From positions 31,595 through 95,594 of the forward strand of contig NZ_VLKN01000008.1 in the NCBI RefSeq assembly GCF_007830035.1: DNA of 64,000 nt. Direction: 5' to 3'. The notes beneath the pieces are model-generated. The model had not been told where the DNA came from. It was given only the letters and a program-made list of their open reading frames with translations, and did no database searches. Positions 9,171 to 18,320 of the stretch are shown here, piece after piece (the first letter of the stretch is position 1; every line of letters starts with the position of its first letter). The position numbers and the translations under genes are program-made. Source of the DNA: Luteimonas cucumeris (GTDB lineage Bacteria > Pseudomonadota > Gammaproteobacteria > Xanthomonadales > Xanthomonadaceae).

Positions 9171-9564
9171 GGGTCGAGCCCTCCTGCTGGACGACCGGCA
9201 AGTCGTTGCCCTCGAACTCGCGTACCTGCACCCGGCCCTGCGCATCGGTCTGCGCCGCCAAGTGGCTCCAAAGTTCGGTCGGAACCTGCATCGCCGCCGA
9301 GCCATCGGCTTGCTGGACCAGCGTGGGCTTTGCCTCGGCTACGGTGCGTGGCTGTTTCACCAGGCGTTGCCGGCTGGCGACCTTGGCGGCCATGTCCTGG
9401 CGTTCGTGCAGCGTCAGCGGACGCAGCAGGCGACCTGTCTTGGCGTCGATCGCCGGCTTGTGCGTGGCTGACCTGGAGTCCTGCGGTTGTGCGGCGGTGG
9501 CTGCGAAGCACACGCCAAGCAACAAGCCTGGCAATGCGCAGCCTGCGATGGAAGTCTTCCTCAT
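9163..9564 (-). CDS. Small secreted protein coupled to the metalloprotease
   Basis: This 133-residue protein begins with MRKTSIAGCALPGLLLGVCF, a signal peptide ending near AATAAQ. The mature part is polar (KPAIDAKTGRLLRPLTLHER, then a run of short charged segments) and belongs to no family I recognise. ATG 9564 is preceded by GGGGAAACAAC; the frame continues upstream without support. Its stop lies inside the first codons of the metalloprotease gene (8-bp overlap). The context suggests a partner, inhibitor or trans-acting propeptide; this is inference. Confidence 0.65.
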   Translation of the reverse strand: MRKTSIAGCALPGLLLGVCFAATAAQPQDSRSATHKPAIDAKTGRLLRPLTLHERQDMAAKVASRQRLVKQPRTVAEAKPTLVQQADGSAAMQVPTELWSHLAAQTDAQGRVQVREFEGNDLPVVQQEGSTHE

Positions 9565-9907
9565 GTTGTTTCCCCGGGGGTGGAGTGATGGGAACGCGCA
9601 TCGCGGTGCGATGTGCGGTGCGTCGCCGCAGCAGGGGCTGCGGTGCTTCGCCGACCGAGTGTGCTCCCCGTTTCGCGTGAAAGACAAGCGGGTCCGGCAT
9701 CGGTCGTCGACGTCGCAGGAATCGCCAAATTCCGAGGCCGATCAACGCGCTGTCCTGCGTTATGCAGGAGTCGAGTCAGCAATGCGATGCTGCGCTGCAT
9801 CGTGGATTGCCGCCACCTTTGCGCACGGGTCTGGGCGCAATCGGTCCTCGTTCGCCGCAGCGGTCCGCGGCATGCATTTTGCTGCCGCGTCATCGGACGC
9901 GGCCGGC
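9565..9907. other. Intergenic region upstream of the secreted protease operon
   Basis: About 340 bp with no convincing ORF on either strand. It must hold the promoter of the leftward small-secreted-protein/metalloprotease pair, but no clear -35/-10 pair could be picked out. Confidence 0.4.
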
Positions 9908-9936
9908 AAAAAAAGACGGCGCCATGGGGCGCCGTC
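9908..9936 (-). terminator. Intrinsic terminator of the small membrane protein gene
   Basis: On the minus strand GACGGCGCC pairs with GGCGCCGTC (9915-9923 and 9928-9936), followed by seven T. It lies 40 bp past the stop at 9977. Confidence 0.88.
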
Positions 9937-9976
9937 GATATCGGATGCCGTGCGAACGCCGGCGCAGGTGGTCCTG

Positions 9977-10225
9977 TCAGAGCAGGCCACCGAACATGCT
10001 CAGCCGTATCACCGCGACCACGACCACGATGCCGTTGAGGATCAGCCCGGTCTTGGCGCGACCGCGCTTTTCGCGCGAGGTGACCGCGATGCCGATGGCG
10101 GCGATCAGCGCGCCGACCGCCGCGAACGGAATCAGCAACCAGTTGGTGATGCCGATCACCGGGATCAGTGCCAGCACCATCCACAGCATCGCGACGATGC
10201 CCCATAGCAGACTGATCAGACCCAT
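9977..10225 (-). CDS. Small two-helix membrane protein
   Basis: An 82-residue protein beginning MGLISLLWGIVAMLWMVLAL, with hydrophobic segments at about residues 4-25 and 26-48, a basic loop (TSREKRGRAKTG), and a third hydrophobic segment ending FGGLL. It resembles small DUF4190-like integral membrane proteins, but no function can be assigned. ATG 10225 begins the hydrophobic region; the upstream extension is polar and unlikely. A strong terminator follows. Confidence 0.65.
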   Translation of the reverse strand: MGLISLLWGIVAMLWMVLALIPVIGITNWLLIPFAAVGALIAAIGIAVTSREKRGRAKTGLILNGIVVVVAVIRLSMFGGLL

Positions 10226-10447
10226 GTGCGTATTTCCAGGTGGGCGGCGCCGATGCCGCAGCGTCCAATATGCGGATATCCAGGCGTGATTCAAGTTCCG
10301 GGCTACGGCGAAGGCCTTGCGTGCTGTCGATCGGGGGGCGGGCAACACCGTCCGGAATGCGTCGCCAGTACCCAAGACGCGGCGCACTTGTCGAGCAACG
10401 TTCTTACAACAGAAACGCAGGCAAGGTCTTTTCCGATTCCCGATTCC

Positions 10448-11464
10448 CTACCCGTGGACGCCGTCGATCTCCACGCACAGCTCGCGCCGGCAGATCGCGG
10501 CGTGCAGCAATACGCGCGGCACGTGGTCGCCGAAGCGCGCCTGCAGCGCGTGGGCGACCGTCGGCAGGTCGTGCGCATCGCGCACGTAGACCTTGAGCCG
10601 GGTGCCGGCGCCGAAGCGCGCGGGCAGCGACGGCTGGCGTTGCCGTGCGGCACCGAGCAGGCTGTCGAAATTGGCGAAGGTCTCGTCCAGTTGCGCGAGC
10701 AGCTCGCCTTCGTGCTGCGTGGCGTGGCCGACCACGCTGGCGGTGCCGGACAGCAGCAGTGGCGTGCCGCTGAAGGTCGGCGGCAGCATCGCGCGGGCGA
10801 AACTGGGCGACTGCGGGCCATGCTGGCGCGGGTAGCGGTAGGCGCTGACCTGCCGCGGATTCTCCACCGGGGTGCCGGGTGACTGCGCCGCCAGCCAGTA
10901 GATCTGCAGCACGCGCGCATCGTCGCAGCGCCCGATCGCGGTCGCGGCCGGCAACGTGGCGGTGTCGAAATCGCCGAGCCCGCGCGCGCGACCGACGCAG
11001 AACTGGCGATAACGTTCGGTGTCGCCATCGCCGAGCGTGATCGCGTCGAGGTAGTTCCAGATCCGCAGCAGGTGCGGATAACCGCTGTCGCGGATGAAGG
11101 CCGTCAGTCGCGCGTAGGCATGCGCGGAGGCTTCGACGATGCCTTCCTTGCCGCCGGCGGCGTAGGCGCTTTCGTCGACCTCGATCACGCCGAACTGCAG
11201 GCGGCCGTCGCAGCCCCACGCGATCTCGCCATCGCGGCCTTGCGTCACCGGCTGCTGCGTGCGCCAGACCTCGAACGGCGCGCGCCCGCCATAAGGCTGC
11301 AGTGGCACGCGCAGGTAGCGCGGGTCGGCGGAGTACGGCGCGTCGCCGCCGAAGCCCAGCACGGCCAGCGTGTCGGGCTGCGCCAGCAATGCGTCGGGAG
11401 TTGCGGCGTCGACGTAGTCGACGTCCAGGCGTGGCGAATGCAGTGGATGGGGTTGTGCGCTCAT
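10448..11464 (-). CDS. xanB2: XanB2-like chorismatase (3-/4-hydroxybenzoate synthase)
   Basis: This 338-residue protein matches the XanB2/RidA-fold chorismatases, which cleave chorismate to 3-hydroxybenzoate (aryl polyene starter) and 4-hydroxybenzoate (ubiquinone precursor). Recognisable segments are GFGGDAPYSADPRYLRVPL near the N-terminus, YPHLLRIWNYLDAITLGDGD, RYRQFCVGRARGL and YPRQHGPQSPSFARAML in the middle, and LLSGTASVVGHATQHEG. The start ATG overlaps the stop of the upstream flavin gene (ATGA), so the two are translationally coupled. It acts in the cytoplasm and links the shikimate pathway to pigment synthesis. The bifunctional outcome is known for Xanthomonas XanB2 and inferred here. 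Confidence 0.86.
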   Translation of the reverse strand: MSAQPHPLHSPRLDVDYVDAATPDALLAQPDTLAVLGFGGDAPYSADPRYLRVPLQPYGGRAPFEVWRTQQPVTQGRDGEIAWGCDGRLQFGVIEVDESAYAAGGKEGIVEASAHAYARLTAFIRDSGYPHLLRIWNYLDAITLGDGDTERYRQFCVGRARGLGDFDTATLPAATAIGRCDDARVLQIYWLAAQSPGTPVENPRQVSAYRYPRQHGPQSPSFARAMLPPTFSGTPLLLSGTASVVGHATQHEGELLAQLDETFANFDSLLGAARQRQPSLPARFGAGTRLKVYVRDAHDLPTVAHALQARFGDHVPRVLLHAAICRRELCVEIDGVHG

Positions 11465-12852
11465 GGATTTCCGGGTTGCAGGGTGTCGCCGCGCACGTCG
11501 ACGCCGACCTGGCGGCGTCGACGCAGCCAGCCGCGGAAGGCGGTCGGCGCCATGCCCAGCGCGGTCATCGCGTAGATGGCGCGGAACAGGCGCAGCCGAC
11601 GCAGCACGGCGCGATTGTCGAACACGTCGCCGGCCAGCATCGAGATCACCGCCTGCTCGACCTGCCAGACGTTGCGCGGTGCGTTGAACAAGGCTTGCAT
11701 TACCGGCGTGGTGAACCTGTAGATGAACCAGGTGAAGTGCTTCAGCCCGCGCCGCAGGCGACGGTCCATGGCGCGCTGCAGCGCTGCCTCGTGACCGGGT
11801 TCGCGCAGCGCGCCGTCGACCACTGCGGCCGCATGCTCAGCGCTGTTCATGCCCAGGTACACGCCGGACGAGAACACCGGGTCGACGAAGGCATAGGCGT
11901 CGCCGACCATCACCCAGCCCGGCCCGGCCATGCGCGTGCAGGTGTACGAGTAGTTGCCGGTGACGTGCACCGGCGCCACGCGCTGTGCGCCCTGCATGCG
12001 TGCCCATACCTGCGGCTCGGATTCCAATGCCTTCATCAGGAAGCTTTCGGTGTCGCCGCGACGCTGCTTGAGGAATTCGGGGAAGCACACCGCGCCGACG
12101 CTCATCACGTCGTCCTGCAACGGGATCAGCCACATCCAGCCGTGCGCGAAGCGCTGCACGGTGATGTTGCCGGCGTCCTCGCCGTCGCGCCGCTGCACAC
12201 CGCTGAAGTGGCTGAAGATCGCCGCCGACTGGTGCGCGCTGTTCTTGCGCTTGAGCTTGAGCCTGTTGCCGAAGAAAGTGTCGCGGCCGCTGGCATCGAC
12301 GATGTAGCGCGTGCGGATGGTGAATTCGCGACCCTCGGCGTCGCGCGCATGCGCGAGCGCCGGCCGGCCGTCGGCGCCGAAGTCCACGCGCAGTACCTCG
12401 ACCTGCTCGCGCGCGTCGACGCCGTTGGCGCGGGCATGCGCGAACAGCATCTGGTCGAACTGTTCGCGCTTGACCTGGTACGCGTACGGAAACTTCGCAT
12501 CGATCGCGCGTTCGAAGCGGAAGGTGTTGTAGTTGGTCTCGTCGATCGGGAACTCGGCGCCGGGCTTGAACACGCCCATGTCGCGGACCCGGTCGAGCAC
12601 GCCTAGACGCTCGAGGATCGGCAGGTTCATCGGCAGCAGCGACTCGCCGATGTGGAAGCGCGGGTGGCGGGCCTTTTCCAACTGGATCACGCGCCAGCCC
12701 ATGCGCGCCAGCAGCGTGGCGACGGTCGAGCCGGCCGGTCCGCCGCCGATCACCAGTACGTCGGCGCGCTCTTGACGGGCATCCTCCCGGTCGGCGTGCG
12801 CTGCGTCGGTGTCCTCAGTCATCGGGGTCATTCGCGGTCGTTGCCGGGCCAT
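11461..12852 (-). CDS. Flavin-dependent halogenase-like oxidoreductase (aryl polyene cluster, 1)
   Basis: This roughly 463-residue flavoprotein has the FAD loop VLVIGGGPAGSTVATLLAR at about residues 33-50, followed by FHIGESLLP, the GxGES-type motif of the halogenase/geranylgeranyl-reductase superfamily. WMWLIP at 239-244 matches the WxWxIP halogenase signature. The second FAD motif is GWVMVGDAYAFVDPVFSSG. It probably oxidises or halogenates the aryl ring or polyene; xanthomonadins are brominated. Start: ATG 12852 is most 5', and 12831 and 12822 are alternatives. It is divergent from the ACP gene and coupled to xanB2. Its exact reaction is inferred. Confidence 0.82.
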   Translation of the reverse strand: MARQRPRMTPMTEDTDAAHADREDARQERADVLVIGGGPAGSTVATLLARMGWRVIQLEKARHPRFHIGESLLPMNLPILERLGVLDRVRDMGVFKPGAEFPIDETNYNTFRFERAIDAKFPYAYQVKREQFDQMLFAHARANGVDAREQVEVLRVDFGADGRPALAHARDAEGREFTIRTRYIVDASGRDTFFGNRLKLKRKNSAHQSAAIFSHFSGVQRRDGEDAGNITVQRFAHGWMWLIPLQDDVMSVGAVCFPEFLKQRRGDTESFLMKALESEPQVWARMQGAQRVAPVHVTGNYSYTCTRMAGPGWVMVGDAYAFVDPVFSSGVYLGMNSAEHAAAVVDGALREPGHEAALQRAMDRRLRRGLKHFTWFIYRFTTPVMQALFNAPRNVWQVEQAVISMLAGDVFDNRAVLRRLRLFRAIYAMTALGMAPTAFRGWLRRRRQVGVDVRGDTLQPGNP

Positions 12853-12947
12853 GCGATCATTTCGCCAGGCGCGAATGATACCGCGGCCCCCACGGACGCC
12901 ATCCGCGCAGGCGCGCGGCGGCAGGGCCGCAGTCGCCACCACTACCC

Positions 12948-13229
12948 ATGGAATCGAGCATGTCCACGCTGAGCCCCGCCGAGAACGAACTGGCCGAACT
13001 GCTGATCGAAAGCCTGAACCTGGAGGGCGTCGCCGTGTCCGACATCGACCCGGAAGCGCCGCTGTTCGGCGCGGGACTGGGCCTGGATTCGATCGACGCG
13101 CTGGAACTGGCGCTGGCGATCAGCAAGCGCTACGGCTTCCAGCTCAAGTCGGACAACGAGGACAACCGGCGCGCGTTCGCGTCGTTGCGCGAGCTGTCGG
13201 CGCACATCCAGCAGCACAAGGCAGGCTGA
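12948..13229 (+). CDS. Acyl carrier protein
   Basis: This 93-residue carrier has the phosphopantetheine site at Ser in LGLDSIDALEL, giving the DSI variant of the usual DSL. It holds the growing polyene chain in the aryl polyene pathway. ATG 12948 (MESSMSTLSPAEN) is used, but the internal ATG at 12960 is an equally plausible start. It opens the rightward operon, divergent from the flavin gene with 95 bp between them, where the promoters of both should lie. Typical clusters carry two ACPs; only one is visible here. Confidence 0.9.
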   Translation: MESSMSTLSPAENELAELLIESLNLEGVAVSDIDPEAPLFGAGLGLDSIDALELALAISKRYGFQLKSDNEDNRRAFASLRELSAHIQQHKAG

Positions 13230-13279
13230 GCACGGCCGGCGCACCCGCAACGCCGCATCCCGACTTCCGAAGTGCCCGC

Positions 13280-13963
13280 TTGATCCTGATCCTGCAAGCC
13301 CTGCTGGCGCTGGCCTATGCCCTGCTGGCGCACCTGGCCAGCGCGCGCGACGACGGCGTGCTGGCGGTGTGCGCGCTGGCCGTGCTGGTGCTGCTGATGC
13401 TGGCCGCACCGCTGGCGCAGCGGCGGCCCTGGGCATGGCTTTCGCTGCCGGTCGGCGCGGTCGCGCTGACCTGGCTGGCCGGCTCGCGCTACGCGCAGCT
13501 GCCCTTGCTGCTGGCGCCGACCGCGTTCATCGCACTGGTCGCCTATGTGTTCGGTCGCAGCCTGCAGCGCGGACGGGTACCGCTGATCAGCAAGATCGTG
13601 ATGGCGCTGGAGGGCGAAACAGCGGCAACGCTGGCGCCCGAACTGATGCGCTACACCCGCCGCCTGACCGCGGCCTGGGCCTGGGCGCTGGGCCTGCTGG
13701 CCGCGATCAACCTGCTGCTGGCGCTGATCGCGGTGCCGGACGGCGTGCTGGCGCAGTTCGGCATGCAGGCGCCGCTGACCGTCACCCAGACGCAATGGTC
13801 CTGGTTCGCCAACATCTTCAACTACGGGATCATCGCTGCCTTCTTCGCGATCGAGTTCGCCATCCGCAAACACCATTTCCCGGGTCGCTACCACGGTTTC
13901 TCCGATTTCCTGCGCCGGCTGCGCGCGCTGGGGCCGGCGTTCTGGCGCGATTTCCTGCATTAA
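13280..13963 (+). CDS. COG4648-type membrane protein of the aryl polyene cluster
   Basis: An approximately 227-residue integral membrane protein with about six hydrophobic segments (for example LILILQALLALAYALL, AVCALAVLVLLMLAA, LGLLAAINLLLALIAV). Its C-terminus RKHHFPGRYHGFSDFLRRL matches membrane proteins found beside aryl polyene ACPs. No ATG or GTG lies in frame after the ACP stop, so TTG 13280 is the likely start; it places the hydrophobic N-terminus correctly. It probably helps assemble or translocate the product. Function is not established. Confidence 0.75.
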   Translation: MILILQALLALAYALLAHLASARDDGVLAVCALAVLVLLMLAAPLAQRRPWAWLSLPVGAVALTWLAGSRYAQLPLLLAPTAFIALVAYVFGRSLQRGRVPLISKIVMALEGETAATLAPELMRYTRRLTAAWAWALGLLAAINLLLALIAVPDGVLAQFGMQAPLTVTQTQWSWFANIFNYGIIAAFFAIEFAIRKHHFPGRYHGFSDFLRRLRALGPAFWRDFLH

Positions 13964-14008
13964 CAGGCCCTGATCCAGCCGCTCTTGCGACGTTCAGGAC
14001 GCCCGCCC

Positions 14009-14341
14009 ATGCTTGCCACCATGAAACACGTCACCCATGCCATGGATTTCAGCATCGCGGCCGACCACCCCAGCCTGCCCGGGCACTTCCCTGGCCGGCC
14101 GCTGGTGCCTGGCGTGATGCTGCTGGACCGCGTACTGGACGCAATCGAACAGCAACATCCGGCGCTGGGCGCGCTGCGGCTGCCGCAGGTCAAGTTCGTC
14201 AACCCGCTGCTGCCGGGACAGGCGGCGCGGATCGAACTGGACGGCGAAACCGATGCCGACCAGGCCACGCCCGCGCGCTGGCGTTTCCGGATCCTGCGCG
14301 GCGATGCGCTGATCGCCAGCGGCGAGGTTGTGGCCGCGTGA
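14009..14341 (+). CDS. Hotdog-fold 3-hydroxyacyl-ACP dehydratase (ApeI/FabZ-like)
   Basis: This 110-residue single-hotdog protein carries the FabZ-type catalytic segment HPSLPGHFPGRPLVPGVMLL, with the active-site His at residue 26. It should dehydrate 3-hydroxyacyl-ACP during polyene extension. It is shorter than FabZ (about 150) but typical of ApeI-like proteins. ATG 14009 is used, 14021 being an alternative. Its TGA overlaps the GTG of the next gene, indicating translational coupling. Confidence 0.85.
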   Translation: MLATMKHVTHAMDFSIAADHPSLPGHFPGRPLVPGVMLLDRVLDAIEQQHPALGALRLPQVKFVNPLLPGQAARIELDGETDADQATPARWRFRILRGDALIASGEVVAA

Positions 14342-15348
14342 GCACGGCCTGGCGACAGCGTCCCGAAGGCGGGGGACGCGTGGCGATCTGGCTGATCCGC
14401 GCCATCAGTCGTTACCTCGGGCGCGCGCCGGCGCGCGCGCTGCTGTATCCGATCACGCTGTACTTCCTGCTGCGGCGCGGCCCCGAGCGCCGCGCCTCGC
14501 GCGCCTACCTGGCGCGCACGCTCGGCCGTCCGGCCACGCTGTGGGACGTGGCGCGCCATATCCACACGTTTTCCGCGACCATCCTCGATCGCGTGTTCCT
14601 GCTCGGTGATCGCGACATGAGTCGCTTCGACATGCGCGTCAGCGGCGTCGACGCGGTGCGCGCGCAGCTCGACGAGGGCCGTGGCGTGCTGCTGATCGGC
14701 TCGCATCTGGGCAGTTTCGAGGCGCTGCGCGGCCTGGCGCAGAGCCGGCCCGACATCAAGGTGCGAGCAGTGCTCGACAAGTCGCAGACGCCGGCGATGA
14801 CGCAGCTCCTGGAAGAACTCAACCCCGGCGTCGCCGCCGGCGTAATCGATGCCGCGCAGGGCGGGCTGGCGGTGACGCTGGCGATCAAGCAGGCCACCGA
14901 CGAAGGCGCGATGGTGACCCTGCTCGCCGACCGCGTCTATCCCGGCGAGACCGTGGTGCGGGCGCCGTTCCTTGGCGAAGCCGCGGATTTTCCGTCGTCG
15001 CCCTGGCTGATCGCCGCGGCGCTGCAGGTGCCGGTGAGCCTGGCGTTCGGCCTGTATCGCGGCGGCAACCGCTACGACCTGGTATTCGAGACGTTCAGCG
15101 ACGGCATCCGCATCGAACGCCATCATCGCGCGCAGGCCTTGGCCGGGCTGGTCGCGCGTTACGCGCAGCGACTGGAGCACCATGCCCGCGCGATGCCGTA
15201 CAACTGGTTCAATTTCTACGACTTCTGGAAGCACGACGATGACGGCAGCGGGCAAGCCCACACCGCGGCGGAAGCGAATCTGGCGGCCGGCGACAGCGAT
15301 GCTGCTCGTCGCCGTCTTCGCCAGCAGCGCGCCCTGCGCCGCGCCTGA
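14338..15348 (+). CDS. LpxL/HtrB-family acyltransferase of the aryl polyene cluster
   Basis: This 336-residue member of the lysophospholipid/lipid A acyltransferase family has the HX4E catalytic motif in IGSHLGSFEALRG. The substrate-site region is TLLADRVYPGETVVRAPFLG, and the end is YNWFNFYDFWK, typical of LpxL-like enzymes. Start is GTG 14338 in the GTGA overlap with the preceding dehydratase gene. In aryl polyene clusters such enzymes are thought to transfer the polyene to a lipid carrier at the inner membrane. The acceptor is inferred. Confidence 0.86.
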   Translation: MSTAWRQRPEGGGRVAIWLIRAISRYLGRAPARALLYPITLYFLLRRGPERRASRAYLARTLGRPATLWDVARHIHTFSATILDRVFLLGDRDMSRFDMRVSGVDAVRAQLDEGRGVLLIGSHLGSFEALRGLAQSRPDIKVRAVLDKSQTPAMTQLLEELNPGVAAGVIDAAQGGLAVTLAIKQATDEGAMVTLLADRVYPGETVVRAPFLGEAADFPSSPWLIAAALQVPVSLAFGLYRGGNRYDLVFETFSDGIRIERHHRAQALAGLVARYAQRLEHHARAMPYNWFNFYDFWKHDDDGSGQAHTAAEANLAAGDSDAARRRLRQQRALRRA

Positions 15349-15925
15349 CGCGACGGTCGACGCCGGCTGGATCCTGCAGCAGCTGGCGCGGCCGGTACCC
15401 ACGCGCACCGACTTCGTCGAGGTGCGCGATTCGAAACTGCTGAAGCAGCCGCTGCGCCTGTCCGGCGAGTACGCGCGTCCCGATGCCGACACGCTGGTGC
15501 GCGAAGTGCGCACGCCCTACGTGGAAACCACCACCATCCGCGCCGGCGAGGCCAGCATCGCCCGCACCGGGAAATCGACGCGGCGCTTCTCGCTGTCGCG
15601 CGCACCGGAGCTGGCGGGCCTGCAGGCCAGCTTCGGCGCGATGCTGTCCGGTGATCGCGCGTCGCTGGAACAGTCCTACCGCACCCAGGCCGGCGGCAGC
15701 CAGCAGCAATGGACGCTGACGCTGGTGCCACGCGATGCGGCGCTGGCGGCGAAAGTGCGCGACATCACCCTGCACGGAAGCGGCGACGAGCTGCGCTGCA
15801 TCGAAGCGCGCGCGGTGAAGGGAGACGAGATCCAGCGCACGCTGCTGGCCAGCGCCGCGCGCGACGCCGCGACAGTCGAGGCAGCCGACGCCTTGATCGC
15901 GCTGTGCCGCGGCAGCGCCGGTTGA
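15239..15925 (+). CDS. LolA-like periplasmic carrier protein
   Basis: An approximately 228-residue exported protein. ATG 15239 gives a basic n-region (RRKRIWR) before the hydrophobic MLLVAVFASSAPCAA and has GGAAG 7 bp upstream. ATG 15299 would give a shorter overlap with the acyltransferase gene but a signal lacking positive charges. The mature part (WILQQLARPVPTRTDFVEVR, then LSGEYARPDADTLVREV) fits LolA-type half-barrels of aryl polyene clusters. It probably ferries the lipidated pigment across the periplasm, with the MMPL exporter encoded 7 bp downstream. Confidence 0.82.
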   Translation: MTAAGKPTPRRKRIWRPATAMLLVAVFASSAPCAAPDATVDAGWILQQLARPVPTRTDFVEVRDSKLLKQPLRLSGEYARPDADTLVREVRTPYVETTTIRAGEASIARTGKSTRRFSLSRAPELAGLQASFGAMLSGDRASLEQSYRTQAGGSQQQWTLTLVPRDAALAAKVRDITLHGSGDELRCIEARAVKGDEIQRTLLASAARDAATVEAADALIALCRGSAG

Positions 15926-15932
15926 ACGTCGC

Positions 15933-18320
15933 GTGGCGATGACCGCGCGCCTGCGCCTTGTCTGCGCACTGTTATGGCTGCTGGTCCTGCTGCTGGCAGG
16001 CTGGTGGATCGGCGCACGCCTGCAACTGACCGGCGATCTGCGGAAGTTCATGCCCGATGCACAGACACCCGCCCAGAAACTCCTGATCGACGAACTAGGC
16101 GAAGGCCCGGGATCGCGCCTGCTGTTGATCGCGTTGTCCGGCGCCGATGCCCGGACCCTGGCGATGCAATCGCAGGCGCTGCACGCGAAACTCGTTGCGC
16201 AATCGGCGTTCTCGCTGATCGCCAACGGCGGCGATGAGGGCCTCGAGGCGATTCCCGCGCGGCTGCGTCCCTATCGCTACCTGCTGTCGCCGACGCTGGA
16301 TACGCAGGCCTTCGATCAGGCTTATCTGCGCGACGCGCTCGACGCGCGCGTGCAGGATCTCGGCTCGCCTGCCGCCGCACTGATCGAACCGCTGATCGGC
16401 GCCGATCCGACGCTGGAAACGCTAAAGATCGCCGAAGCGCTGCAGCCTGCACAGGCGCCGCAACGACAGCACGGCGTCTGGTTCGATCGCGACAGCAAGC
16501 GCGCGCTGCTGGTGGCGCAGACGCATGCGGCCGGCTTCGATCCCAGCGGCCAGCAGGCCGCGGTCGATGCGATCCACGACGCGTTCGCGCAGGTGCGCGG
16601 CGACAGCGGCACACAACTGCTGTTGAGCGGCCCCGGTGCGTTCTCGGTGGAAATCGGCGGCCGCACCCAGCGCGAGGCGCAATGGATCGGCATCGTCGAC
16701 ACGATCGGGCTGGTACTGCTGTTGTGGATCGCGTATCGAAACTGGAAGATGCCATTGCTGGGCGTGTTGCCATTGGCCAGCGCCGGCCTGGCCGGCCTGG
16801 CCGCCGTGGCCGTGTTGTTCGAAGGCGTGCATGGCATCACCGTGGCCTTCGGCTTCACCCTGATCGGCGTGGTGCAGGATTATCCGATCCACCTGTTCAG
16901 CCATCAGCGCCCCGGGGTGATGCCGGTCGGCAACGCGCGCGCGTTGTGGCCGACGCTGGCCACCGGCGTAGCGTCGACCTGCATCGCCTATCTCACTTTC
17001 CTGTTTTCCGGCGTCGACGGGCTGCAGCAGTTGGCGGTGTTCACCATCGCCGGCCTCGCCACGGCGGCGCTGGCGACGCGATTCCTGTTGCCGGCGCTGG
17101 TCGATCCGGCGCCGCGCGATTTTGCCGATTCAAGATTCCTCGCGCGGCTTTGGGCCCGGATCGCGCGGCTGCCGCGTCCGCGCTGGTCGCTGCTGGTCAT
17201 CGCTGCGATCGCGCTGGCCACCGCGGTGTTCGCTCCCGGCGCGTTCTGGCAGAACGACCTGGCCAAGCTGACGCCGGTGCCGGCCGATGCGCTGGCACTC
17301 GACGCGCAACTGCGCGAAGCGCTCGGTGCGCCCGACGTGCGCTACGTGCTGACCGTGCGCGGTCGCGATGCCGAAACGGTATTGCAGGCTTCGGAAAAAC
17401 TGCGGCCAGAGCTGGACCAGCTGGTCGCCGAGCGCGCGATCGCCGGCTACGACTATGCCGCGCGCTATCTGCCCAGCGCCGCCACGCAACGCGCGCGGCA
17501 ACAGAAACTGCCGGATGCGGCGACGCTGAAGGCGGACCTGGACGCGGCCGTCGCCAGCAGTCCGTTCCGCGCCGATGCCTTCGACGCCTTCCTTGCCGAT
17601 GTCGCCGCCGCCAGGAACGCGCCGCCGCTGACCCGCCGTGACCTCGATGGCACGCCGCTGGCCACCAGCGTCGCCGGCCTGCTGCTGGAAACTCCCGACG
17701 CCGTTGCGCGGGAAGCCGGACCGCATCGCGAAACACGACAGGACGAGGCGAATGACGGTAACGCAACCGCGCTGGTTTCGCTCAGCGGCCTGGCCGATCC
17801 GGCCGCGGTGGCGACGGCGGCGCGCCTGCATGGTGCGCAGCTGCTGGACCTGAAGGCGGCGTCGGAATCGCTGGTGGTGGCCTACCGCGAGCGTGTGCTG
17901 GCCGCGCTCGCGATCGCTGCACTTCTGCTGGCGGCAACGGTATGGATCGCATTGCGCCAGCCGCGCCGCGTGCTGCGCGTGCTGCTGCCGATGGCGCTGA
18001 CCACGCTGCTGATCCTGGCGGTGCTGCGCGGCTTCGGCGTGGAGTTGACCCTGTTCCACCTGGTCGCGCTGATCCTCGCCGCCGGCCTCGGGCTCGACTA
18101 CGCACTGTTCTTCGACCATGCCGGCGACGACTATGCCGACCAGCTGCGTACGCTGCATGCGCTGATCGTGTGCAGCCTGATGACATTGCTGGTGTTCGCG
18201 CTGCTGGCGTTGTCGTCGATTCCGGTGTTGCGGGCGATCGGTACTACGGTGACGATTGGGGTGCTTGGCAATTTTGTGTTGGCGTTGCTGGTGTCGCGGA
18301 GGGTGGTGCGGACGCAGTAG
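15933..18320 (+). CDS. MMPL/RND-type exporter of the aryl polyene cluster
   Basis: This 795-residue RND-superfamily permease has an N-terminal helix (LRLVCALLWLLVLLLAGWW), a large periplasmic domain, a first block of about five helices (from LVLLLWIAYRNW to LLFSGVDGLQQLAVF), a second periplasmic domain, and a second block of five helices to the C-terminus. Two-fold symmetry and length fit MMPL proteins that export polyene-lipids. Start is GTG 15933; ATG 15939 is possible. The TAG stop coincides with a GTAG REP head. It ends the first part of the rightward operon, before a dispersed repeat. Confidence 0.88.
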   Translation: MAMTARLRLVCALLWLLVLLLAGWWIGARLQLTGDLRKFMPDAQTPAQKLLIDELGEGPGSRLLLIALSGADARTLAMQSQALHAKLVAQSAFSLIANGGDEGLEAIPARLRPYRYLLSPTLDTQAFDQAYLRDALDARVQDLGSPAAALIEPLIGADPTLETLKIAEALQPAQAPQRQHGVWFDRDSKRALLVAQTHAAGFDPSGQQAAVDAIHDAFAQVRGDSGTQLLLSGPGAFSVEIGGRTQREAQWIGIVDTIGLVLLLWIAYRNWKMPLLGVLPLASAGLAGLAAVAVLFEGVHGITVAFGFTLIGVVQDYPIHLFSHQRPGVMPVGNARALWPTLATGVASTCIAYLTFLFSGVDGLQQLAVFTIAGLATAALATRFLLPALVDPAPRDFADSRFLARLWARIARLPRPRWSLLVIAAIALATAVFAPGAFWQNDLAKLTPVPADALALDAQLREALGAPDVRYVLTVRGRDAETVLQASEKLRPELDQLVAERAIAGYDYAARYLPSAATQRARQQKLPDAATLKADLDAAVASSPFRADAFDAFLADVAAARNAPPLTRRDLDGTPLATSVAGLLLETPDAVAREAGPHRETRQDEANDGNATALVSLSGLADPAAVATAARLHGAQLLDLKAASESLVVAYRERVLAALAIAALLLAATVWIALRQPRRVLRVLLPMALTTLLILAVLRGFGVELTLFHLVALILAAGLGLDYALFFDHAGDDYADQLRTLHALIVCSLMTLLVFALLALSSIPVLRAIGTTVTIGVLGNFVLALLVSRRVVRTQ